Assembly: GCA_016839905.1 (NCBI GenBank)
Contig: JAEOTJ010000278.1
Coordinates: 1-5,111 of the forward strand
Direction: 5' to 3'
From: Promethearchaeota archaeon
GTDB taxonomy: Archaea; Asgardarchaeota; Lokiarchaeia; Sigynarchaeales; SOKP01
DNA length: 5,111 nt
The notes beneath the pieces are model-generated. The model was not told the DNA's origin. It did no database searches and saw nothing but the letters and a program-made list of their open reading frames with translations. The position numbers were made by a program, and so were the translations under genes. Shown piece after piece: positions 1 to 5,111 of this stretch. How positions within the stretch are numbered: position 1 is the first letter of the stretch; each line of letters opens with the position of its first letter.

Positions 1-110
1 ACGAGTACCTTGTAAAGGATCACAAAGAAGTCAGGTTCCATGCTCAAAAGGTGAAAGTATCAACAATTAAAAAAAGTTCTGGCGGAAAGCTAACTTATAA
101 GTTAGGGTAG
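1..110 (+). CDS. 3' end of an unidentified protein gene (partial)
   Basis: The frame beginning at base 3 is open from the left edge to a TAG at 108-110 and gives 35 residues, starting EYLVKDHKEVRFHAQ and ending GGKLTYKLG. The stretch is basic and hydrophilic, with alternating hydrophobic residues (VKVSTI, KLTYKL) that could be a terminal beta hairpin. No family is recognisable from so short a tail. The other two forward frames contain stops (13-15 and 68-70), so this is the only forward frame open throughout. Its stop lies inside the 3' end of the convergent PDGLE gene, a 9 bp overlap. It is probably unrelated to the metal transporter because it is on the opposite strand and faces it. Confidence that this is coding is moderate. 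Confidence 0.55.
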   Translation, partial: EYLVKDHKEVRFHAQKVKVSTIKKSSGGKLTYKLG

Positions 111-119
111 ATTTTTTTT
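90..119. terminator. Candidate bidirectional terminator: 16-bp palindrome with flanking T-tracts
   Basis: Bases 90-105 (CTAACTTATAAGTTAG) form a perfect 16-bp palindrome, which can fold as a 6-bp stem with a TATA loop. On the + strand it is followed by eight T at 112-119 and five more at 121-125. On the - strand it is followed 14 nt later by seven T (the A7 run at 69-75). It lies exactly where two convergent genes end and contains the stop codon of the PDGLE gene. Position and T-tracts fit a shared terminator. The stem is short and AT-rich, so archaeal-style termination on the T-tracts alone is also possible. Confidence 0.45.
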
Positions 120-434
120 ATTTTTATTCTTCAAATATACTATTGAATAAAAAACACCAATCATTATAATCACAGATAATGAAATCCCAATAAGACCCGC
201 AATGTAATCATTTTCTATCCAACCTAAAATTGGATCCCATGGTGAAGGTAATTCTTCAATCCAAGCTTCTCCATCTTCGCCACCACCATTAGCATCAATT
301 AAAGATCTTTCTAAGCCATCAGGATCTTCTGAAAGGACGCCTACAGTGTAACCAACAAGAAGCATTATCATTAAAACTCCAATGATTAGTGAAATATAAA
401 TTAACGGTCTTTTATACATGTGTTTTTCTGTCAA
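102..434 (-). CDS. PDGLE-domain membrane protein, CbiN-like auxiliary subunit of cobalt/nickel ECF transporter
   Basis: This small membrane protein (110 aa) probably acts as the CbiN-like auxiliary partner of CbiM in Co2+/Ni2+ uptake. It has two predicted helices, at about residues 10-34 and 79-101. The loop between them is acidic and glycine-rich and carries the signature P38-D39-G40-L41-E42, followed by GGGEDGEAW and a proline-rich SPWDPILGW segment. This is the layout of PDGLE-domain proteins, which occur next to CbiM or fused to it. The tail is basic (KNKNKK), so it should be cytoplasmic. The start chosen is TTG at 434: a GGAG lies 11 nt upstream (446-449) inside the end of cbiM, while the alternative ATG five codons in (419) has no Shine-Dalgarno-like sequence. 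Only 6 bp separate it from the cbiM stop, so the two are co-transcribed and probably translationally coupled. Its last 9 bp overlap the convergent gene on the left. Confidence 0.82.
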   Translation of the reverse strand: MTEKHMYKRPLIYISLIIGVLMIMLLVGYTVGVLSEDPDGLERSLIDANGGGEDGEAWIEELPSPWDPILGWIENDYIAGLIGISLSVIIMIGVFYSIVYLKNKNKKNLP

Positions 435-440
435 TTCTTA

Positions 441-1109
441 TCACGCTCCAAAGAATTGCTCCGTGGTTATTAAATCTGGTTTAGTTTTATAAATATAATA
501 TATTATCAAGGCGGAAATCACAGCTTCTCCAATACCAATTAATAAATGCCAATATACCATTGTAATAATTGCAATTTCCATAGGTATAGCTCCTGAAATT
601 CCTATTTCTATTGCTGCAATAAAAGAAGCCAAAACGATTGCAATATAAGAACCAATTGCCGTAGCAATAGTTACCTTTATTTCCTTTCCCAATTTTGTTT
701 TATTTAATCCCATCATAATGATTTTCACGAAATAAAAACCAAGTATGCCGCCAATTATGCCCATATTAAAGGAATTAGCACCTATTGCAGTAATTCCTCC
801 ATCACCAAATAAACTTTGAACTAGTAATACCATAAATAATACGATGACTGCGGCCCAAGGACCAAGGATGACCGCAACTAAAGTTCCTCCTACTAAATGA
901 CCTGAAGTACCTCCAGGAATGGGATAATTTACAAATTGGAATGCAAATATTACAGCCGCGATTACTCCAATATAAGGGATTAATTTTTCTGAATCCTCTT
1001 CTTCAAACGTTTTACTAATTTTAAAAAAACCTAAAACCATTACACTTAATGTAATAATCCATAAAATTATTAAGGTAAAAGGATCCAACAAACCATCTGG
1101 TATATGCAT
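441..1109 (-). CDS. cbiM: CbiM: substrate-binding membrane component of cobalt/nickel ECF transporter
   Basis: CbiM (222 aa, a usual length) is the membrane S-component that binds Co2+ or Ni2+ outside the cell and releases it inward. The N-terminus reads MHIPDGLLDP. In the family the N-terminal amine of Met1, His2 and a later histidine bind the metal. That histidine is present as His71 in GGTSGHLVGG. The conserved segment FGDGGITAIGANSFNMG (about 101-117) and the C-terminal HLLIGIGEA (about 198-206) are also typical. Hydrophobic helices lie near residues 8-28, 44-60, 72-100, 114-132, 146-167 and 178-208. The start is fixed because the first residues are ligands. A weak AAAGGTT ribosome-binding site lies 7 nt upstream (1117-1123). 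It is first in a two-gene unit with the PDGLE protein and diverges from cbiQ-cbiO. The sequence does not distinguish cobalt (CbiM) from nickel (NikM) specificity. The name is by family. Confidence 0.95.
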   Translation of the reverse strand: MHIPDGLLDPFTLIILWIITLSVMVLGFFKISKTFEEEDSEKLIPYIGVIAAVIFAFQFVNYPIPGGTSGHLVGGTLVAVILGPWAAVIVLFMVLLVQSLFGDGGITAIGANSFNMGIIGGILGFYFVKIIMMGLNKTKLGKEIKVTIATAIGSYIAIVLASFIAAIEIGISGAIPMEIAIITMVYWHLLIGIGEAVISALIIYYIYKTKPDLITTEQFFGA

Positions 1110-1159
1110 TTTTTTTAACCTTTATTATAATTGGAATGTGATATTAAGATTTGTTACGA

Positions 1160-1168
1160 TTTATAAAT
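1160..1168 (-). promoter_or_regulatory. Candidate archaeal TATA box for cbiM-PDGLE
   Basis: On the - strand the sequence reads TTTATAAAT, a good archaeal TATA-box match. It is centred about 55 bp upstream of the cbiM ATG. Initiation about 25 bp downstream would fall near 1138-1140 and leave a leader of roughly 30 nt containing the AAAGGTT ribosome-binding site. The background is AT-rich, so chance matches are likely. Confidence 0.4.
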
Positions 1169-1218
1169 TAAATCATAATAATTTATAGAAATAATATTAT
1201 AATTATAAATATTACTAA

Positions 1219-1230
1219 TTTATATAAAAG
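1219..1230 (+). promoter_or_regulatory. Candidate archaeal TATA box for cbiQ-cbiO
   Basis: The sequence TTTATATAAAAG is the best TATA-like element reading toward cbiQ. Initiation about 25 bp downstream (near 1250) would give a leader of about 75 nt that includes the strong Shine-Dalgarno sequence. A nearer AT-rich element at 1284-1294 is less likely, because a transcript from it would start at about the position of the Shine-Dalgarno sequence and lose it. Confidence 0.4.
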
Positions 1231-1307
1231 TATGAAGTACTAAAAGAATATATTTTAAGTAATATATCTAAAAATTATCAATAAAAATATAATTTCAAGA
1301 TTGTAAA

Positions 1308-1313
1308 AAGGAG
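1308..1313 (+). promoter_or_regulatory. Shine-Dalgarno sequence that decides the TTG start of cbiQ
   Basis: AAGGAG lies 10 nt before the TTG at 1324. It is the clearest ribosome-binding site in the window. It supports the TTG as the start, even though no ATG is available near the N-terminus of the CbiQ homology. Confidence 0.75.
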
Positions 1314-1323
1314 ATTTAAAAAT

Positions 1324-2130
1324 TTGGAAACATCATTACCATTTAGACATGAAGATGAGATTTCTCTTTTTTCAAAAATACATCCCGTAGTTCGCTTGAT
1401 ATTACCCTTCATTCTTGTAATTCCGTTTTTATTAATTAAAGATATTTTCCTTATCATCTCTATCATTATAATAACATTTTTCTTTAGTCTAATTACCCGT
1501 CTTAAAATTTCAAGGATTATCAAGAGAATAAAAAGCATAATTTCCTTTATAATATTAATAACAATTTTTACACCATTATATGTTGGAAAAACGATTATTT
1601 TTCAATATAAAATTGGAATCAATATAAATGTTTATAAAGAAGGGATAAATTTGGCTTTATTAATGTTTTTCCGGATTTTTGGAGCCATATACGTTTTCAT
1701 GTCTTTTTTTTCATCGCTAACTTATTCAGAATTTATCGAAGCACTGACAAAATTAAGAATCATCCCTTCCTTATTTATTGGAAGTTTAATAATAATGCTT
1801 CATTATATCCCAATTTTATCAGATTCAAATCAAAAGATTTTAGAGGCACAAGAATTACGAGGTAAGAAAATTACTACTTATGGTCAAAAATTGAAGACAC
1901 ATGCTTTCATCATGGGGAAGAGTATTGTAATGAATATGGAACGGAGTGAGCGATTATATGAGAGTTTAAAAATGCGGGGATTTACTGGGAAAATAACCTT
2001 TGCTACAAGAAAGATTAAATTGACCGATTTTATAACCTTAACCATATTTTGTCTAATGATGATAATATTAGTTTTTCTAATTAATTTAGAATTATTCTAT
2101 CAAGGGGTAATTGGATTATTTTTGTCGTAG
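1324..2130 (+). CDS. cbiQ: CbiQ: transmembrane coupling (T) component of cobalt/nickel ECF transporter
   Basis: CbiQ/EcfT (268 aa, a usual length) is the membrane scaffold that links the ATPase to CbiM and passes on the force of ATP hydrolysis. Hydrophobic helices lie near residues 22-37, 40-57, 71-87, 107-130, 145-165 and 235-255. The two family signatures of the coupling helices are present: AQELRG at 175-180 and SLKMRG at 214-219. Each ends in the Arg-Gly pair that contacts the ATPase groove. The N-terminal DEISLFSKIHPVVRL is also typical (DxxSxxxxxxPxxKL-like). The start is TTG, supported by AAGGAG 10 nt upstream. The frame ends in TAG at 2128-2130, and the cbiO frame, one base out of register, begins before that stop, so the two genes overlap or are read continuously. 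Use of the name cbiQ rests on the cbiM neighbour, since T-components of different ECF groups look alike. Confidence 0.92.
   Translation: METSLPFRHEDEISLFSKIHPVVRLILPFILVIPFLLIKDIFLIISIIIITFFFSLITRLKISRIIKRIKSIISFIILITIFTPLYVGKTIIFQYKIGININVYKEGINLALLMFFRIFGAIYVFMSFFSSLTYSEFIEALTKLRIIPSLFIGSLIIMLHYIPILSDSNQKILEAQELRGKKITTYGQKLKTHAFIMGKSIVMNMERSERLYESLKMRGFTGKITFATRKIKLTDFITLTIFCLMMIILVFLINLELFYQGVIGLFLS
2102..2107 (+). promoter_or_regulatory. Shine-Dalgarno-like sequence inside cbiQ, likely serving cbiO
   Basis: AAGGGG sits 7 nt before the ATT at 2115 and 10 nt before the ATT at 2118, the two best-placed candidate start codons of cbiO. A TTG at 2111 is only 3 nt away and is in the wrong frame for cbiO. 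The site lies inside the last codons of cbiQ, so translation of cbiO would be coupled to cbiQ. Confidence 0.45.
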
Positions 2131-2882
2131 AAGTTGAAAATTTAAACTACTCATTCGATTCTGGATTTAAAATAGAAAATTTATCTCTCAAAATTAAGGA
2201 GAACTCTATTTATGCTCTAACCGGAAATAATGGTTCTGGAAAGACAACTTTATTAAAATTATTGGTTGGGCTGTTAAAACCAAAATCTGGAACGATAAAA
2301 ATTTTTAATAAAATCCTAACAAGAAATAAACGAGTATTATGGGAAATTAGACAAAAAATTGGATTTTTATTCCAGAATCCAGACGATCAATTATTTGCTC
2401 CAACAATAGAAGAAGATATTGGATTTGGGGCTAGGAACTTAAAACTTGATCAGGAAGAAGTCAAAAACCGAGTGAATTGGGCGTTAAAGGCAGTTGATTT
2501 AGTTAATTATAAGAATTATTCTCCATTTAATCTTTCATGGGGTCAAAAAAAAAGAGCAGCGTTAGCTGGTTTATTAGTAATGAAGCCTAAATTGTTGATT
2601 TTAGATGAACCTTTTGCTAATCTTGATTTTAAATCTATTTATAATCATCTTTCAATATTAGAAAAATTAAGAAGAGAGGAAAAAATGACAATCCTTTATA
2701 CTTCTCATAATTTATTCTTTGTTGAAAATTGGGCAAATAAATTGCTTGTATTAGATAATGGGAGAAAAATCTTTGAAGGTGGAAATAAAGAAGGCTTAAA
2801 TGAACTTAAAGTTTTAGAAGTTCTTGGTTCGTATGATGAAATAAGTAAACTACTTTTTAAAAATCAAAATTTGAAGGATTAA
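2115..2882 (+). CDS. cbiO: CbiO: ATPase component of cobalt/nickel ECF transporter, non-canonical start
   Basis: CbiO is the cytoplasmic ABC ATPase that powers metal uptake through CbiQ and CbiM. Counting from an ATT at 2115 it has 255 residues, a normal length. The motifs, in order, are Walker A GNNGSGKTT (37-45), Q-loop FQNPDDQLF (Gln87), signature LSWGQ (140-144), Walker B LLILDEP (160-166), D-loop NLD, and the switch histidine in TSHN (His198). The DDQLF after the Q-loop is typical of EcfA/CbiO proteins. The first residues after the putative start are FVVEVENLNYSF, which matches the usual N-terminal strand of this family. No ATG, GTG or TTG exists in this frame between the stop at 2082 and the Walker A motif. 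The TTG at 2262 lies beyond Walker A and would give an inactive protein. Alternatives to an ATT start are a frameshift from cbiQ or a one-base error in the T run at 2119-2123. The function is near certain; the start is not. Confidence 0.9.
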   Translation: MIFVVEVENLNYSFDSGFKIENLSLKIKENSIYALTGNNGSGKTTLLKLLVGLLKPKSGTIKIFNKILTRNKRVLWEIRQKIGFLFQNPDDQLFAPTIEEDIGFGARNLKLDQEEVKNRVNWALKAVDLVNYKNYSPFNLSWGQKKRAALAGLLVMKPKLLILDEPFANLDFKSIYNHLSILEKLRREEKMTILYTSHNLFFVENWANKLLVLDNGRKIFEGGNKEGLNELKVLEVLGSYDEISKLLFKNQNLKD

Positions 2883-2966
2883 AATAATGATTTTATATGT
2901 GCAGGGAAGTTTTTATGCATAATTAGTAGAATTTTTAACGCTCGTTGCTGTATATGTCTTGTCTTG

Positions 2967-3004
2967 ATAGCATTCATATGAAAGGTTTATAAGCTATTTT
3001 TTTT
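2967..3004 (+). terminator. Candidate terminator downstream of cbiO
   Basis: ATAGC (2967-2971) pairs with GCTAT (2993-2997). The perfect palindrome TTCATATGAA (2973-2982) lies in the loop, and eight T follow at 2997-3004. The element lies about 85 nt after the cbiO stop. The stem is short, so the T-tract may be the working part. Confidence 0.4.
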
Positions 3005-3064
3005 AAGGACTTACTAATTAAATTAATATAAAATAAGTCATTAGATTAAGCCTTATCAAGTATT

Positions 3065-3076
3065 AAAAAAAAAAAA
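3065..3076 (-). terminator. Poly-T tract terminating the surface-protein gene
   Basis: A run of twelve A on the + strand is a T12 tract in the - strand transcript, 36 nt past the stop codon of the 3113-5111 gene. There is no obvious hairpin before it. Archaeal RNA polymerase can terminate on T-tracts alone, so it fits as a terminator if the host is an archaeon. Confidence 0.5.
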
Positions 3077-3112
3077 TGTTATTATTTTTTGAAATTGTTT
3101 ATTTCCTTTTCC

Positions 3113-5111
3113 TTAGGTGTATTGTCCTTCTGTATCTACTAATCTTGCTCTTTTACCACGATAAATAATACTTCTATAAATTAATGCCCCAATTAGACAT
3201 CCTAAGCCGACGAATAGAATAATCTGGCTCATAAGTATTGATTCTTTTTTAAATGTTAATTCAATTGGATCTGATTCAGTAGAGTATTCATTATTATTAT
3301 TATCTGTTGCGACAAAATAAAAAGTCACTTTTTGTTTTTCAGTAAAGCCGTCTTTGTCGGGATCAGAAAGAACTGCGAAATATTTTCCATCAACAAGTAT
3401 CATATCCTCTTCTTCCCATTTATTATCACTTGAAGTTTTAATATTCGAGCCACCTGTTATCTTATATACTATTTTCATTGAGTATATTCCCGAGCCTCCT
3501 CCAAAATCGGTTGCATCAATGTAGATACCGATATGTTCTCCTGTTGGAAATACTAAGTTATCAAGGCCTTCTTGTCCGCCAATTATAATGCTGTCTAAAT
3601 CGATGATTGGAGGGGTATCATCAATGATATAAGTTTTATTATATAAGTCTAAGTATATCTCATTACCTGCTCTGTCTTTAGCGGTTATTTTTACGTATTC
3701 AATATAATTCCCCTTTTTATAAATCAATATATCTGGATCAAGATTAGATGCTGATAAATACACCCACCAGATATCTGGATTTCCGCTTGAATTAGTTAGT
3801 TCGATATCTTGTTCTTGATCTTTTATCTCTAACCATACCGAATCTATTCCTGTAGATATTGCTGGACTCGTGCTATTATCAGTAATATTTATTGAAAATT
3901 TGAATTGATTGTTTGGTTGATCTGCTAGATCAACTTCTACTGGAACATCAATGGAACTTTCATTAATAATCGGATTATCCATATCTACATAGAATTTCTC
4001 ATCGAATGAATCAGTATCTTCCCTATATCCTGCTTCAGGTAAATTGATGCTTATTTTTACGTCGACATCTGAACAGTCATAAGAACCTCTTGTTAGACCT
4101 GATAACGTGTAATTATATGCTAATTCATATGATACATAATTCATTGAAACTACAGATCCACCAAATTCAGTTAAGTTCAATTCTACCGAATATAAATCCC
4201 CTTCAACATAGGTACCATTGACTTTAAAAGTAATCTCGTTATTTAATGGTCCTAAATAATTACTGTCCTCTATATCAACCCATAGATTATGGATTTCCGG
4301 CTTTTTATATAGAGCAATTGTACCTTGAAAAGTCTGAATTTTACTGTACTGAGTTCCTTTATGATCTTCATATTCAATTATTAAGGAATCATCTACTAAA
4401 CCATTTGGAGTAGATAGTAATATTGAATAACTTAAATTAAAAAGTATATAACCATCAGATACACCTAAATCATAAGGGAATAATGGGGTTGTTCCATTTA
4501 TTTTACGATCATCGAATAGTGAATTATTTATTCCATTTATTCCGAATTCCATAGAAATATTAGTTATAGTAATATCTTTAATAGCTACGCTAACGTTAAA
4601 TATTAATGTAAAACGATCCACTCCAATATATGCTTCAATCGTTCTATCAAAATCTTTTAAATCCAAATCTGGGGGTACTTCAGTGATTGTAAAAGATTCC
4701 ACATTATTCATGCTTGAAAAATGATTGCTTGAACTGGCATCAGTTGCATTTATTGATAGGTTATAATCTCCAATTGAAAATCCAGTAGAATTCCATGTAT
4801 TACCGAAAAGATCATCACCAGCACCTCCATCGTTATGATTTCCATCATCAAATAGTTCAACGCCAGCAATCCATGCTCCAGTAGTTGTATTTGTAATTGT
4901 AGCCCAAACACTATCAAGACCAGACTCATCAGTTACAGTAGCAGTTATAGTAAAATCTTGAAACTCCGGGAGGCTATCAGGATTAATATCAGGACTAGTA
5001 ATGACTGGATTGAAAAGATCTTCAATGTAAAATTCAGTTGCGTTGTCTACATTTTGCTCGTTCTTATTAGAACTATCATCTATGGCTCTAATATCTATAA
5101 AATAAGTCGCT
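3113..5111 (-). CDS. Large Ig-like surface protein with C-terminal membrane anchor (5' end outside window)
   Basis: The frame is open from the right edge to a TAA at 3113-3115, giving at least 665 residues. The ATG at 4711 (residue 134 of the visible part) is internal: the 133 codons before it have no stop and encode another clear domain. That domain has the loop LFDDGNHNDGGAGDD (86-100), a DDGxHxDxxAGD pattern seen in beta-sandwich extracellular domains. Successive domains begin at Pro-rich joints: NPVI (34), PPDL (146), KPEI (270), NPII (379), TPPII (499). A motif of the form SGLDSVW recurs at 63-69, 421-426 (GIDSVW) and 540-545 (SGIYSM), which indicates related Ig-like repeats. There are 18 N-x-S/T sequons. 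A DPDKDG loop (583-588) may bind calcium. One helix (about 625-645) and a basic tail (RGKRAR) give an outside-N, inside-C anchor. A role in adhesion, envelope or sensing is possible; no enzyme motif is seen. The gene is separate from the transporter. Confidence 0.85.
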   Translation of the reverse strand, partial: ATYFIDIRAIDDSSNKNEQNVDNATEFYIEDLFNPVITSPDINPDSLPEFQDFTITATVTDESGLDSVWATITNTTTGAWIAGVELFDDGNHNDGGAGDDLFGNTWNSTGFSIGDYNLSINATDASSSNHFSSMNNVESFTITEVPPDLDLKDFDRTIEAYIGVDRFTLIFNVSVAIKDITITNISMEFGINGINNSLFDDRKINGTTPLFPYDLGVSDGYILFNLSYSILLSTPNGLVDDSLIIEYEDHKGTQYSKIQTFQGTIALYKKPEIHNLWVDIEDSNYLGPLNNEITFKVNGTYVEGDLYSVELNLTEFGGSVVSMNYVSYELAYNYTLSGLTRGSYDCSDVDVKISINLPEAGYREDTDSFDEKFYVDMDNPIINESSIDVPVEVDLADQPNNQFKFSINITDNSTSPAISTGIDSVWLEIKDQEQDIELTNSSGNPDIWWVYLSASNLDPDILIYKKGNYIEYVKITAKDRAGNEIYLDLYNKTYIIDDTPPIIDLDSIIIGGQEGLDNLVFPTGEHIGIYIDATDFGGGSGIYSMKIVYKITGGSNIKTSSDNKWEEEDMILVDGKYFAVLSDPDKDGFTEKQKVTFYFVATDNNNNEYSTESDPIELTFKKESILMSQIILFVGLGCLIGALIYRSIIYRGKRARLVDTEGQYT

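Larger units (their letters stand above)
1110..1323. promoter_or_regulatory. Divergent intergenic control region between cbiM and cbiQ
   Basis: This 214 bp spacer is extremely AT-rich and separates the two halves of the transporter. It holds a TATA-like element for each direction and a Shine-Dalgarno sequence for cbiQ. An imperfect palindrome, AATATTATAATTATAAATATT, lies at 1193-1213 between the two TATA candidates, where a shared repressor could bind. Such repeats arise easily in sequence this AT-rich, so I do not claim an operator. I see no match to the E. coli NikR box and no structure resembling a cobalamin riboswitch. Confidence 0.6.
2883..3112. other. Convergent intergenic region without a gene
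   Basis: This 230 bp lies between the ends of cbiO (+) and the surface-protein gene (-). I see no convincing ORF, tRNA or other structured RNA in it. It contains a terminator-like hairpin and T8 tract for cbiO, an A12 run that serves as a T12 tract for the opposite gene, and a spaced inverted repeat GACTTA (3008-3013) / TAAGTC (3034-3039) of doubtful meaning. Confidence 0.7.

Noticed and set aside
102..419. PDGLE protein starting at ATG 419
   Set aside because: There is no Shine-Dalgarno-like sequence before it. TTG 434 has GGAG upstream and lies 6 nt from the cbiM stop. The difference is only five residues, so this is a preference and not proof.
1110..1323. Cobalamin riboswitch controlling the transporter
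   Set aside because: The spacer is almost all A and T and lacks the conserved GC-containing core of such riboswitches.
1278..1538. Open frame of 86 codons on the - strand
   Set aside because: It is a shadow of cbiQ and its promoter region. The product is low-complexity, Ile/Lys/Arg-rich, and resembles no protein, while cbiQ on the other strand is well supported.
2545..2553. A9 run inside cbiO as a possible frameshift site
   Set aside because: The frame continues correctly through it (GQKKRAALAG) into Walker B, and the alternative frames have no recognisable continuation.
2262..2882. A shorter CbiO starting at TTG 2262
   Set aside because: It would begin after the Walker A motif (2223-2249) and could not bind ATP. 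The upstream codons match the family N-terminus.
3008..3039. Spaced inverted repeat GACTTA / TAAGTC
   Set aside because: It is only 6 bp with a 20-base AT-rich loop. It is expected by chance in this composition and has no T-tract directly after it.
2883..3112. Possible tRNA or small RNA in the convergent gap
   Set aside because: I found no cloverleaf, no T-arm consensus (GGTTCRA-like) and no stable GC-rich stem.
3113..4711. A complete 532-residue surface protein starting at ATG 4711
   Set aside because: There is no signal peptide at that Met, and the frame stays open with domain-like sequence to the window edge.

Overview
The window is AT-rich and carries an ECF-type (energy-coupling factor) cobalt/nickel uptake system, flanked on the left by the end of an unidentified gene and on the right by most of a large cell-surface protein gene. 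The organism is most likely an archaeon. The evidence is TATA-box-like elements at suitable distances upstream of the two transporter transcripts, poly-T tracts after gene ends, frequent TTG starts, and a sequon-rich Ig-like surface protein with one C-terminal membrane anchor. The low G+C content and this style of surface protein would suit an Asgard (Lokiarchaeia-like) lineage. That placement is an inference from style and is not proven by any marker gene here.

Layout: 1-110 (+) is the C-terminal tail of an unrecognised protein. It overlaps tail-to-tail by 9 bp with 102-434 (-), a small two-helix PDGLE-domain protein. Six bases upstream of that gene on the same strand is cbiM, 441-1109 (-), the substrate-binding membrane component. 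A 214 bp divergent intergenic region (1110-1323) holds candidate promoters for both directions. On the other strand follow cbiQ, 1324-2130 (+), the transmembrane coupling protein, and cbiO, about 2115-2882 (+), the ATPase. A 230 bp convergent gap (2883-3112) carries terminator-like elements for both sides. The rest, 3113-5111 (-), is one long open frame that runs off the right edge. It encodes tandem Ig-like domains, one membrane helix and a short basic tail.

How the genes work together: CbiM captures Co2+ or Ni2+ using its extreme N-terminus (Met1-His2) and His71. The PDGLE protein is the likely CbiN-like auxiliary subunit. CbiQ couples CbiM to the ATPase, and CbiO hydrolyses ATP. The set is complete but split into two divergent two-gene units, so the shared spacer probably co-regulates both halves. 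The sequence does not show whether the metal is cobalt or nickel.

The most notable point is the start of cbiO. Its reading frame contains no ATG, GTG or TTG between the preceding in-frame stop (2082) and the Walker A motif. The protein must therefore begin at a non-canonical codon (ATT at 2115 or 2118 is best placed), arise by frameshift from cbiQ, or be affected by a one-base error in the T5 run at 2119-2123. I see no mobile element, CRISPR array, tRNA, rRNA or clearly new defence-like system.
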